Under the pieces are notes generated by a model. The model worked only from the letters and a program-made list of their open reading frames with translations. It made no database searches and had not been told where the DNA came from. This document shows, piece after piece, positions 52,037-60,442 of a DNA stretch of 64,000 nt. The stretch covers positions 40,093-104,092 of the forward strand of contig DXMJ01000004.1 in NCBI GenBank assembly GCA_019414265.1. The letters are read 5' to 3'. The DNA comes from Collinsella sp. GTDB taxonomy: Bacteria; Actinomycetota; Coriobacteriia; Coriobacteriales; Coriobacteriaceae. The translations under genes and the position numbers were made by a program. Position 1 is the stretch's first letter, and every line of letters begins with the position of its first letter.

Positions 52037-53371
52037 ATGAAACCTATCGTCGCCGTCGTCGGACGCCCCAACGTGGGCAAATCCACGCTCGTTAACCGCC
52101 TGGCCCAGACCTCGGACGCCATCGTCCACGAGTCTCGCGGCGTCACGCGCGACCGCTCGTATCACACGGCCGATTGGAACGGCCGCGAGTTCACCATCGT
52201 CGACACGGGCGGTATCGAGCCGCTCAAGAGCGACGACGTCTTTGCCACGTCCATCCGCGACCAGGCGCTCGCCGCCGCCGAGGAAGCCGCAGTCATCCTG
52301 TTTGTAGTCGATGGCCGCACCGGCGTCACCGAAGAGGACGAGTCGGTCGCCCGCATGCTCAAGCGCTGCGACAAGCCGGTCTTTCTGCTGGTGAACAAGC
52401 TCGACAACCCCGATCGCGAAAACGACAGCATCTGGGAGTTCTATTCGCTCGGTATCGGCGAGCCCACGCCGCTCTCGGCCCTGCATGGCCATGGCACGGG
52501 CGACCTGCTCGACGATATCGTGGCCCTGCTTCCCGAGGAAGAAGACGAGGTCGCCGATGAGTTCCCCGACGCGCTGAACGTGGCCATCATCGGCCGCCCC
52601 AACGCCGGCAAGTCGTCGCTGTTCAACCGCATCCTGGGCGCCGACCGTTCTATCGTGTCCAACATTGCCGGCACGACGCGCGACGCCATCGACACTGTCG
52701 TCGAGCGTAACGGCAAGCACTACCGCATGGTCGACACCGCGGGCATTCGCAAGAAGAGCACCGTGTACGAGAACATCGAGTACTACTCCATGGTCCGCGG
52801 CCTGCGCGCCATCGACCGCGCCGACGTGGCGCTGCTCGTCGTCGACGCCTCCGTGGGCGTTACCGAGCAGGACCAGAAGGTCATGGGTCTTGCCATCGAG
52901 CGCGGCTGCGCCATCGTTGTGCTGCTCAACAAGTGGGATCTGCTCGACGACGACCGTAAGCGCGAGGCCTGCATGGAGACCATCGACCGCCGTCTGGGCG
53001 TCATGGCTCCCTGGGCCCAGTACCTGCGCATCTCTGCTCTCACCGGCCGCAGCGTCGAGAAGATCTGGGCGATGGTAGACGCCGCCGAAAAGACGCGCTC
53101 GCAGAAGATTAGCACCTCGCGCCTCAACGCGTTCCTCACCGACCTGCGCGAGTTCGGTCATACCGTGGTGGACGGCAAGCGCCGCCTGCGCATGCACTAC
53201 GTGACCCAGACGGGCGTCAACCCGCCGACGTTCACGTTCTTCGTCAACCACAGTGACCTGGTCAACGACACCTACCAGCGCTACGTGGAGAACCGCATGC
53301 GCTCGACCTTCGACTTTGCCGGCACGCCCATTCGACTCTTCTTTAGGAAGAAGGAGCAAAAGGATGCATAA
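52037..53371 (+). CDS. der: ribosome-associated GTPase Der (EngA)
   Basis: A 444-residue double GTPase needed for 50S assembly. First G domain: GRPNVGKSTLVNRL, DTGGIEPL, NKLD. Second: GRPNAGKSSLFNRI, DTAGIRKKSTVYENIEYYS, NKWD. The C-terminal KH-like domain includes RLRMHYVTQTGVNPPTFTFF and ends FFRKKEQKDA. AAAGGAG precedes ATG 52037. Its stop overlaps plsY by 8 nt. Confidence 0.97.
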   Translation: MKPIVAVVGRPNVGKSTLVNRLAQTSDAIVHESRGVTRDRSYHTADWNGREFTIVDTGGIEPLKSDDVFATSIRDQALAAAEEAAVILFVVDGRTGVTEEDESVARMLKRCDKPVFLLVNKLDNPDRENDSIWEFYSLGIGEPTPLSALHGHGTGDLLDDIVALLPEEEDEVADEFPDALNVAIIGRPNAGKSSLFNRILGADRSIVSNIAGTTRDAIDTVVERNGKHYRMVDTAGIRKKSTVYENIEYYSMVRGLRAIDRADVALLVVDASVGVTEQDQKVMGLAIERGCAIVVLLNKWDLLDDDRKREACMETIDRRLGVMAPWAQYLRISALTGRSVEKIWAMVDAAEKTRSQKISTSRLNAFLTDLREFGHTVVDGKRRLRMHYVTQTGVNPPTFTFFVNHSDLVNDTYQRYVENRMRSTFDFAGTPIRLFFRKKEQKDA

Positions 53372-54047
53372 TCCGATTCTGCTGACCGCCATCTGCGCCG
53401 TGGTCTCGTTCTTTATCGGAGCGATTCCGTTTGGCCTGATCTTGGGCCGCGTGTTTAACCACACCGACATTCGCAAGGCGGGCTCCGGTAACATCGGCAC
53501 CACCAACGCCCTGCGCGTAGCCGGCCCCAAGGTGGCCGCGCTCACGCTGCTGCTCGACTGCCTTAAGGGCGCCATCTGCGTTGTCATCGCCCGTCCGTTC
53601 ATCGCGAGCGTGGGCTATGGATTTCCGCCGAACATCATGGCGCCCGGAGCCCCCGGCGACTGGATGCTCGGTGTCATTTGCCTGGCAGCCGTGTGGGGCC
53701 ATATCTTCTCGCCCTATCTCAACTTCCACGGCGGCAAGGGTATCGCAGTTGGTCTGGGTGTCATCCTCGCCTGGTACTGGCCTATTGGCCTGTCGCTGCT
53801 GGGCATGTTTATCGTAGCCGTCGCCATCACCAAGTATGTGTCAGTGGGTTCGCTTGCCGCGGCCATCGGACTTCCTATCGCTGCTTGCGCGGTCTTTCCG
53901 TACAGCAGCCTGGGCCTCAAGTTCTGCATGGCGATGATCGGCATCACCGTGGTGTGGGCCCATCGCTCGAATATCCAAAAGCTCATGGCCGGTAAGGAGT
54001 CCAAGCTCTCGTTTACCAAGCGCGTCACCGAGCCCGACGATAAGTAG
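53364..54047 (+). CDS. plsY: acyl-phosphate:glycerol-3-phosphate acyltransferase
   Basis: A 227-residue polytopic membrane enzyme that starts phospholipid synthesis. Motif 1 is RKAGSGNIGTTNALRVAG and motif 2 is FHGGKGIAVGLG; FIGAIPFGLILGRVF is the first helix. The order der-plsY-gpsA is conserved in many Gram-positive bacteria and places supply of glycerol-3-phosphate (GpsA) next to its user. Confidence 0.95.
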   Translation: MHNPILLTAICAVVSFFIGAIPFGLILGRVFNHTDIRKAGSGNIGTTNALRVAGPKVAALTLLLDCLKGAICVVIARPFIASVGYGFPPNIMAPGAPGDWMLGVICLAAVWGHIFSPYLNFHGGKGIAVGLGVILAWYWPIGLSLLGMFIVAVAITKYVSVGSLAAAIGLPIAACAVFPYSSLGLKFCMAMIGITVVWAHRSNIQKLMAGKESKLSFTKRVTEPDDK

Positions 54048-54056
54048 GAGAGAGTC

Positions 54057-55064
54057 ATGAATGTTGCGCTGATTGGCTCCGGCTCCTGGGGAACCGCCGT
54101 CGCCGGCCTCGCCGCCGAGCGAGCCGAGCGCGTGACCATGTGGGCCCATAGCGAGCAGACGGCCACCGGCATCAATGCCGAGCACCGCAATCCCCGGTAT
54201 CTGGTGGACTACGAGCTGCCCGGCAACGTTGTCGCCGCCACGGACCTGTCGCAGGCGCTCGACGGCGCCGAGGCCATCATCTTTGCCGTGCCCTCCACGC
54301 ACCTGCGCAGCGTATGCCATCAGGCAGCACCCTTCATCGCCGCCGACACCCCGGCACTCTGCCTCACCAAGGGTATTGAGCCCGAATCCGGCCTGCTTAT
54401 GAGTGAGGTAATCGCCAGTGAGATCGGCAACGAGTCGCGTGTCGCGGCGCTCTCGGGCCCCAACCATGCCGAGGAGATCTGCCGCGGCGGGCTTTCTGCC
54501 GCCGTCATCGCCAGCAATGATCCACAGGTAGGGGAGACCTTTAAGGACCTGCTCCTATCCACGGCCTTCCGCATCTACCTGTCGCAGGACATGACCGGCG
54601 TCGAGGTTTGCGGCGCCATGAAAAATGTCATCGCCATCGTGTGCGGCATTTCCGCCGGTTCTGGTGCGGGCGACAACACGCTTGCCCTTATCATGACGCG
54701 CGGCCTGGCCGAGATCAGCCGTCTGGTGCACGCCCGCGGCGGTCAAGCCATGACCTGCATGGGTCTTGCCGGCATGGGTGACCTCATTGCCACCTGCACC
54801 TCCGAGCATTCGCGCAACCGCACCTTTGGCTACGAGTTTGCCCACGGCATCTCGCTCGACGAGTACCAGGCACGTACGCATATGGTGGTCGAGGGCGCCG
54901 TCGCGGCCCGCAGCGTCAGTGAGCTTGCCCGTTCACTGGGCGTAGACATTCCGCTCACCTTTGCCGTGGAGCAAACGCTCTACAACGGTGTTACTTTGGA
55001 TAGGGCGCTCGAGATTCTCACAGATCGCGTCCCTTCTCAAGAGTTCTACGGACTCACCGACTAG
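54057..55064 (+). CDS. gpsA: glycerol-3-phosphate dehydrogenase [NAD(P)+]
   Basis: A 335-residue cytosolic enzyme that makes sn-glycerol-3-phosphate for phospholipids. LIGSGSWGTAVAGLAAERA is the nucleotide-binding loop, IFAVPSTHLRSV and LTKGIEPES are conserved, and the catalytic Lys is in GVEVCGAMKNVIAIVCG; GLAGMGDLIATCTSEHSRNR is the C-terminal signature. The ribosome site GGAGAG precedes the ATG. Confidence 0.97.
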   Translation: MNVALIGSGSWGTAVAGLAAERAERVTMWAHSEQTATGINAEHRNPRYLVDYELPGNVVAATDLSQALDGAEAIIFAVPSTHLRSVCHQAAPFIAADTPALCLTKGIEPESGLLMSEVIASEIGNESRVAALSGPNHAEEICRGGLSAAVIASNDPQVGETFKDLLLSTAFRIYLSQDMTGVEVCGAMKNVIAIVCGISAGSGAGDNTLALIMTRGLAEISRLVHARGGQAMTCMGLAGMGDLIATCTSEHSRNRTFGYEFAHGISLDEYQARTHMVVEGAVAARSVSELARSLGVDIPLTFAVEQTLYNGVTLDRALEILTDRVPSQEFYGLTD

Positions 55065-55082
55065 CGCAGAAAGGCTTCTACC

Positions 55083-55754
55083 ATGGGTTCCATCAAAATC
55101 GCTCCGTCTGTCCTTTCGGCCGACATGGCCAACCTCAAGGGCGAACTCGACAAGATCGCCGGTGCCGACTACGTGCACTTCGACGTTATGGACGGTCACT
55201 TTACCGGCAACCTCACCTTTGGCGTTGACATCCTTAAGGCCGTCAAGCGCTCCACCGATGTACCGGTCGACGCGCACCTCATGGTGACGAACCCCGACGA
55301 GACGGTCGATTGGTACGCCGACGCCGGTGCCGACATGATCACCGTGCACTACGAGGCTTCCACGCACCTGCACCGCACGCTCACGCATCTGCAGCAGCGC
55401 GGCGTCAAGGCCGGCGTGGTGCTCAACCCCGCCACCCCCGTGTGCGTGCTCGAGAGCATCATCGACGTCGTCGATATGGTACTGCTCATGAGCGTGAACC
55501 CGGGCTTTGGCGGCCAGAGCTTTATCCCGGGCACCATCGCAAAGCTTCACGAGCTCAAGGCCATGTGCGAGCGCCACGGCGTGTCGCCCCTGATCGAGGT
55601 CGACGGCGGTATCTCTTCCAAGAACATCGCCGAGGTCGTCAAGGCCGGCGCCAACGTGCTCGTGGCCGGCTCCGCCGTATTTAAGTCCGAAGATCCCGCT
55701 GCCGAGGTTGCGCTGCTGCAGAAGCTGGGCAACGAGGCCGCACAGGAGGCATAA
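55083..55754 (+). CDS. rpe: ribulose-phosphate 3-epimerase
   Basis: A 223-residue TIM-barrel enzyme of the pentose phosphate pathway. APSVLSADMANLKGEL, VHFDVMDGHFTGNLTFG (metal-binding His and Asp), VDAHLMVTNPDE, MSVNPGFGGQSFIPG and LIEVDGGISSKN mark successive strands. It starts 18 nt after gpsA and is followed by a cysteine desulfurase gene 6 nt later. Confidence 0.96.
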   Translation: MGSIKIAPSVLSADMANLKGELDKIAGADYVHFDVMDGHFTGNLTFGVDILKAVKRSTDVPVDAHLMVTNPDETVDWYADAGADMITVHYEASTHLHRTLTHLQQRGVKAGVVLNPATPVCVLESIIDVVDMVLLMSVNPGFGGQSFIPGTIAKLHELKAMCERHGVSPLIEVDGGISSKNIAEVVKAGANVLVAGSAVFKSEDPAAEVALLQKLGNEAAQEA

Positions 55755-55760
55755 ACCCTT

Positions 55761-56939
55761 ATGACCGCAGGTCAAAACCGCATACCCGTGAATCTTGACT
55801 ATGCCGCCTCGACGCCAATGCGCGCCGAGGCGCTCCTTGCGCAGCGCGAGTACGACGACAGCGAGCTTGCCGGCGTCAACCCCAACTCGCTGCATTCGCT
55901 CGGCCGCAAGGCTGCCGCGCGTCTGGAGGTTGCACGTCGCGAGATCGCCCGCAGCTTTGGCGCGCACGTCCGCCCGTCCGAGATTGTACTGACCAACGGC
56001 GGCACCGAAGCCAACCAGCTGGCGCTGCTCGGTCTTGCCGAGGGCGCTCGTCAGCGCGATCGCAAGCGCGGTCGCGTAATCGTTTCGGCCATCGAGCACG
56101 ATTCGATTCTGGACAACCTGCCGCTGCTGCGTGCCGCCGGCTTTACCGTCGACCTGGTGCAGCCCTGCCGCGCGGGCTACGTTGAGCCTGCCACGCTTGT
56201 CGAGCTGCTAGGCGACGACGTGGCGCTCGTGAGCATTATGGTCGCCAACAACGAAACCGGCGTGGTGCAGCCCATCCGCGAGCTTGCCGCAGCTGCGCAC
56301 ACCGCAGGTGCCCTGTTCCACACCGATGCCATCCAGGGCTACTTGCATATTCCACTCGATGTCACCGAGCTGGGCGTCGACGCCATGTCCGTCGCAGCCC
56401 ACAAGATTGGCGGTCCCGTGGCATCTGGCGCACTCTACCTTAAGAGCCGCACGCCGCTGCGCCCGCGCATCTTCGGCGGCGGACAGGAGGCCGGTCGTCG
56501 TGCCGGCACGCAAGACCTGCGCACGCAGCTCGCCTTTGCCGCTGCCGCCTCGTCTCTGACGCCCCATGTGGCTCAGGAGCGCGCGAAGCTGCAAGCCCTT
56601 TCCGACAAGCTCTACGCCACGCTTACGGCCCATCCGCGCATTCACGCCACCATGGGTGACTACGCGCAAGCCGACCGTCTGCCCGGCATGTTATCGATCT
56701 ACATTGACGGCATGGACTCAGAGGAACTCATCATCAAGCTCGACGCCGCCGGCTTTGAGGTTTCGGCCGGCTCGGCGTGCTCGAGCGGCAGCATGGACCC
56801 GAGCCATGTGCTCAGCGCCATGGGCATTGGTCGCGAGCAGGCACTAGGTGCACTGCGCATTTCCTTTGACGACCGCGTGAATCCGGACGATCTGGACGAG
56901 TTTGCCCAGACGCTGCTCTCGATCGCAGGTGCCGCATGA
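55761..56939 (+). CDS. cysteine desulfurase (NifS/IscS family)
   Basis: A 392-residue PLP enzyme that takes sulfur from cysteine for Fe-S clusters or tRNA thiolation. VNLDYAASTPMR, LTNGGTEANQLALLG and SIMVANNETGVVQPI are conserved; the PLP-binding Lys is in SVAAHKIGGPVASGALYL and the sulfur-accepting Cys in SAGSACSSGSMDPSHVL. The ATG of the Nif3 gene overlaps its stop (ATGA). No IscU-like scaffold is adjacent, so its sulfur acceptor is unknown. Confidence 0.93.
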   Translation: MTAGQNRIPVNLDYAASTPMRAEALLAQREYDDSELAGVNPNSLHSLGRKAAARLEVARREIARSFGAHVRPSEIVLTNGGTEANQLALLGLAEGARQRDRKRGRVIVSAIEHDSILDNLPLLRAAGFTVDLVQPCRAGYVEPATLVELLGDDVALVSIMVANNETGVVQPIRELAAAAHTAGALFHTDAIQGYLHIPLDVTELGVDAMSVAAHKIGGPVASGALYLKSRTPLRPRIFGGGQEAGRRAGTQDLRTQLAFAAAASSLTPHVAQERAKLQALSDKLYATLTAHPRIHATMGDYAQADRLPGMLSIYIDGMDSEELIIKLDAAGFEVSAGSACSSGSMDPSHVLSAMGIGREQALGALRISFDDRVNPDDLDEFAQTLLSIAGAA

Positions 56940-57745
56940 TCGTCGCCGAGCTCGAGCGCGCGCTACTGGCACGCTATCCCAAGACGGACACCGAGCCCTG
57001 GGACCACGTAGGACTCTCCGTTGGCGATCCGGCCGCGGAGATCACCGGCGTTGCCTGCGCACTCGATGCGACTGAGGCTAATGTTCGCCGCGCCCAAGAA
57101 GCAAGCGCCAACGTGCTGCTGACGCATCATCCCATATACATCAAGGCACCCGAGGCCTTTTGTCCGGCGGATGCCACACGACCCCAGTGCAGTGCGGCCC
57201 TCTACGAGGCTGCCCGCTGCGGGGTGAGCATTATCTCGCTCCACACCAACCTGGACCGCTCGCACGAAGCCCGTGTCTGCCTGAGCAAGCTGCTGGGTGC
57301 CGCACCCGTGAGCTCACTGGAGCACGTGGACGACCCCGAGGCCACCGGCCTGGGCGCACTTGCAACGCTCAACGACCCGTGCACGCTGCGCGATCTTGCC
57401 ACCCGTGCTGCCACGGCCTTTGGCAGCGACCCGCGTGTGTGGGGCAAAGCTGATCGCCCGTGCCGCACCGTCGCCATTTTGGGCGGCTCCCTGGGCGACT
57501 TCGGAGAGCTCGCCATCGCCGCGGGCGCAGATGTTGTCGTGACGGGCGAGGCGGGCTACCACGTGGCGCAAGACCTTGCCTTGCGCGGGCTGTCGGTGAT
57601 CTTGCTCGGCCACGACCGCTCCGAGGAGCCGTTCGTTGATATATTGATGAACTCTGCAGTTGACGCCGGGGTCGACCCCCGTCATGCGATTAAAATATTG
57701 AACCCTTGCCAATGGTGGACTGTGACAAAAGGAGAGAACTTATGA
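56936..57745 (+). CDS. Nif3-like dinuclear metal center protein
   Basis: A 269-residue member of the NIF3/YqfO family, annotated elsewhere as GTP cyclohydrolase I type 2-like. Metal ligands are in LLTHHPIYIK, SLHTNLDRS and LLGHDRSEEPF; VAILGGSLGDFGELAIAAGA and DVVVTGEAGYH complete the signature. The reaction is not firmly established for the family. Its start overlaps the cysteine desulfurase stop by 4 nt, and its stop overlaps the zinc-ribbon gene start, a pairing that is widely conserved. Confidence 0.9.
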   Translation: MIVAELERALLARYPKTDTEPWDHVGLSVGDPAAEITGVACALDATEANVRRAQEASANVLLTHHPIYIKAPEAFCPADATRPQCSAALYEAARCGVSIISLHTNLDRSHEARVCLSKLLGAAPVSSLEHVDDPEATGLGALATLNDPCTLRDLATRAATAFGSDPRVWGKADRPCRTVAILGGSLGDFGELAIAAGADVVVTGEAGYHVAQDLALRGLSVILLGHDRSEEPFVDILMNSAVDAGVDPRHAIKILNPCQWWTVTKGENL

Positions 57746-58461
57746 GCGCCGGCGCTACGCTACTCAAGCTGCAACAGATCGATTTGGAGCTCGCCCGCAA
57801 CAAGAGCGAACTTGCCAATATGCCGGAGCTCAAGGAGCTCGCTTCCAAGCGCAAGACCTATGTAAAGCTCAAGGCCGAAATGACCAAGCTCTACGCTCAG
57901 CGCAAGGACCTGGATATTGAGCTCGACGATCTCAACACCACCGAGATCCAGACCAATAACGCCATTGAGGCCGCTAAGAAGCGCCACGTCGACGGCTCTG
58001 ACTATCGCGAGGTTCAGGACCTGGAGAACGAGCTCGCCACCCTGGCCAAGCGCCTGGACAAGATCGAGCACACCCGCAAGGACGTCGTAGTCGCCCACAA
58101 GGAGGCGCTCGACCGCGAGGCTCGCGCACAGGCAATCATCGCCAAGTTCGAGGAGGGCGTGAAGGCCGACACCAAGGCCGCCCGCGCCAAGGCAGCCGAC
58201 CTCCAGGCCCAGATCGATGCCGCCACCAAGGAGCGCACCGCGCTGGCCGCTACGCTGCCCACCGACGTGCTCAGCGACTACGAGCGTCTGCTCAAGCAGT
58301 TCCGCGGCTTGGCCGTCGAGACCATCCAGGGCAACATCCCCACGGTCTGCCACACCGCGCTGCAGGCATCGTCCATGAGCGACCTCAACCACGACGGTAG
58401 CGAGATTACGCACTGTCCGTACTGCCACCGCCTCCTGGTGCTCCCGAGTAAGGAAGCCTAG
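57742..58461 (+). CDS. coiled-coil zinc-ribbon protein (C4-type)
   Basis: A 239-residue soluble protein. Residues ~1-170 form an almost continuous charged coiled coil (LELARNKSELANMPELKELA and ELATLAKRLDKIEHTRKDVV). The C-terminus is a zinc ribbon with PTVCHTAL and THCPYCHRLLVLPS. This domain pair is common beside Nif3 genes; the function is not known, with nucleic-acid binding suggested by the ribbon. Ribosome site AAAGGAGAG precedes ATG 57742. Confidence 0.88.
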   Translation: MSAGATLLKLQQIDLELARNKSELANMPELKELASKRKTYVKLKAEMTKLYAQRKDLDIELDDLNTTEIQTNNAIEAAKKRHVDGSDYREVQDLENELATLAKRLDKIEHTRKDVVVAHKEALDREARAQAIIAKFEEGVKADTKAARAKAADLQAQIDAATKERTALAATLPTDVLSDYERLLKQFRGLAVETIQGNIPTVCHTALQASSMSDLNHDGSEITHCPYCHRLLVLPSKEA

Positions 58462-58463
58462 CG

Positions 58464-59678
58464 ATGACGGCGGCATCCAACAATTCAATGCAACTTGAGG
58501 GAAAAACGATCCTGCTGGGCATTACCGGCGGGATCGCCGCCTATAAGTCGTGCAATATCGTGCGCCTGCTGCAAAAGCGCGGCGCACGTGTCAAAGTCGT
58601 TATGAGCGAGCATGCCACGGAGTTTGTGGGGCCGCTTACCTTCCGCGCGCTCACCAACGAGCCGGTCGCGGTTGGGCTATTCGACGATCCTTCCGACCCC
58701 ATCCACCACATTTCGCTGGCGCAGGAGCCCGATCTGGTGGTCGTGGCGCCCGCGACGGCCAATATCATCGCCAAGATGGCCAACGGCATTGCCGATGACC
58801 TGATTTCTACGACGCTACTCGCCACGCCGCGACCCATTGTGATCGCGCCGGCCATGAACAATGGCATGTGGAAGGCGCCGGCAACCCAGGCCAATATGGC
58901 CACGCTGCGCGACCGCGGGGTGCACGTGGTTGGGCCCGGTAGTGGCTACCTTGCTTGCGGCGACGTGGACACGGGGCGCATGAGCGAGCCCGAGGACATC
59001 GTCGAAGCCATCTGCGAGGTGCTCAATCCCGTGCCGCAAGACCTGGCGGGCAAGCGCATCGTCATCACTGCCGGTCCTACGCACGAACCGATCGACCCCG
59101 TGCGTTTTATTGGAAACCGATCGTCGGGCAAGATGGGCATCGCCCTGGCGGGGAAGGCCGCTCGCCGCGGTGCCGAGGTCACGCTCGTGCTGGGACCGAC
59201 ATCGCTCGATGTTCCCCGCGGCGTGGCGTGCGTAAGCGTGCAGACCGCCGCAGAGATGCTGCAGGCGGCGCTGAGCGCCTTCCAGACGGCCGACGCTGCC
59301 ATTTGCGCCGCCGCCGTCGCCGACTACACGCCGGCGGCCCCGGCGGACCATAAGCTCAAAAAGGCCAACGAGCGCCTGGATCGAATCGAGCTCGTCGAGA
59401 CCGTTGACATCTTGGCCGAACTCTCACGCCAAAAGGGCGATCGCCTCGTAATCGGATTTGCTGCCGAGACCGATAACGTCGTCAAGTACGCCGAGCGCAA
59501 ATTGGCACGCAAAGGCTGCGATGCCATTATCGCCAACGATGTCTCACGCGCCGATTCGGGCTTTGGAACCGATACCAACAAGGCCTGGATTGTGAGCACA
59601 ACGGGTACGAAAGAACTTCCCGTTCTAACAAAACCCCAGCTCGCAGATACAATTTTGGACTTGCTTCAAAATTTATAA
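58464..59678 (+). CDS. coaBC: phosphopantothenoylcysteine decarboxylase / phosphopantothenate-cysteine ligase
   Basis: A 404-residue bifunctional coenzyme A biosynthesis enzyme. Residues ~15-190 are the flavin-dependent CoaC half: LGITGGIAAYKSCNIVRLL, APAMNNGMWKAPA and the lid Cys in YLACGDVDTGRM. Residues ~195-404 are the CoaB half: IVITAGPTHEPIDPVRFIGN, RSSGKMGIALAGKAARRGA, AAVADYTPAAPADHKLKK and DAIIANDVSRADSGFG. Starts 2 nt after the zinc-ribbon gene. Confidence 0.96.
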   Translation: MTAASNNSMQLEGKTILLGITGGIAAYKSCNIVRLLQKRGARVKVVMSEHATEFVGPLTFRALTNEPVAVGLFDDPSDPIHHISLAQEPDLVVVAPATANIIAKMANGIADDLISTTLLATPRPIVIAPAMNNGMWKAPATQANMATLRDRGVHVVGPGSGYLACGDVDTGRMSEPEDIVEAICEVLNPVPQDLAGKRIVITAGPTHEPIDPVRFIGNRSSGKMGIALAGKAARRGAEVTLVLGPTSLDVPRGVACVSVQTAAEMLQAALSAFQTADAAICAAAVADYTPAAPADHKLKKANERLDRIELVETVDILAELSRQKGDRLVIGFAAETDNVVKYAERKLARKGCDAIIANDVSRADSGFGTDTNKAWIVSTTGTKELPVLTKPQLADTILDLLQNL

Positions 59679-59686
59679 AAAAGTTC

Positions 59687-59716
59687 TTGCACAAGTCTAA
59701 AGTTTCGGGTTAATAT
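59687..59716 (+). promoter_or_regulatory. promoter of tRNA-Pro
   Basis: TTGCAC (59687-59692), 18-nt spacer, TAATAT (59711-59716), 42 nt before the tRNA. Confidence 0.65.
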
Positions 59717-59758
59717 ACTCCCTGTTGCGAGCGAGAGCAGAGCAACAAACAAAAGCTT

Positions 59759-59835
<77 letters not shown>

Positions 59836-59844
59836 GAAGTTTGC

Positions 59845-59875
59845 AGGTCAGGCATCTAGTGCCTGACCTTTTTTG
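59845..59875 (+). terminator. terminator after tRNA-Pro
   Basis: AGGTCAGGCA (59845-59854) pairs perfectly with TGCCTGACCT (59860-59869), loop TCTAG, followed by TTTTTGTTTT. Confidence 0.95.
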
Positions 59876-60303
59876 TTTTAAGCAATTGCTTAATTTTGAT
59901 TAAGCAACGGGGTGCCAAAAATCTACCTGAGCGATAATCGCCTTTTGCGGTTACTTGCGCGTTTTGCACACGCTTGAGCCGATTTATTAACGCGATATGA
60001 ATCTACATACGCGTAGTTGGTATACAGCCGAGTACAGGCTGTATTTATCGCGTCGATTTACACAGATATAGCGACTGTAACGGACAAGCGTGTCGCTGTA
60101 TTTATTCCAGTAGTTCACTTGACCGGTGGGCAAGTGGGCGATTGCAACGATATGCCAAACGGTATGGGCTCTATACGAGGACGCCGCAGAGGTAATGGCG
60201 GGGGAGTGCGGCAAGCGCTCTGAGAGCTGCTGTATGACCCCATTTCTCCTTAACTCGATAATTTGCGTTTCAAGCCACGAATCGGTCGAGCAATTGCCAA
60301 AAG
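59876..60303. other. gene-free region with nested hairpins
   Basis: No credible gene. CGCGATA (59991-59997) can pair with TATCGCG (60046-60052) around an inner ATACAGCC (60022-60029) / GGCTGTAT (60037-60044) hairpin. A second hairpin AGCGAC...GTCGCT lies just downstream (about 60068-60097). Each inner hairpin is followed by TTTAT. Possibly a structured RNA or terminator pair. Confidence 0.35.
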
Positions 60304-60335
60304 TAAGGCCCATGCAGGATTGCACGGGCCTTACA
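60304..60335 (-). terminator. terminator of the two-component / ABC operon
   Basis: GTAAGGCCC (60304-60312) and GGGCCTTAC (60327-60335) form a 9-bp stem. On the minus strand it is followed by TTTT, as expected for a gene ending at 60443. Confidence 0.65.
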
Positions 60336-60442
60336 TCAGATCAAATTTGAGCTAGAAGCACCAAACGGGGCAGACGCAACACCATCTCGTCGCGGCCTCG
60401 GCGAGCGACATATCGCAGTCGAGGTAGACATCGAGGAAATCG

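Noticed and set aside
52016..53602. 528-codon minus-strand frame opposite der
   Set aside because: Antisense shadow of Der, whose two GTPase domains are intact.
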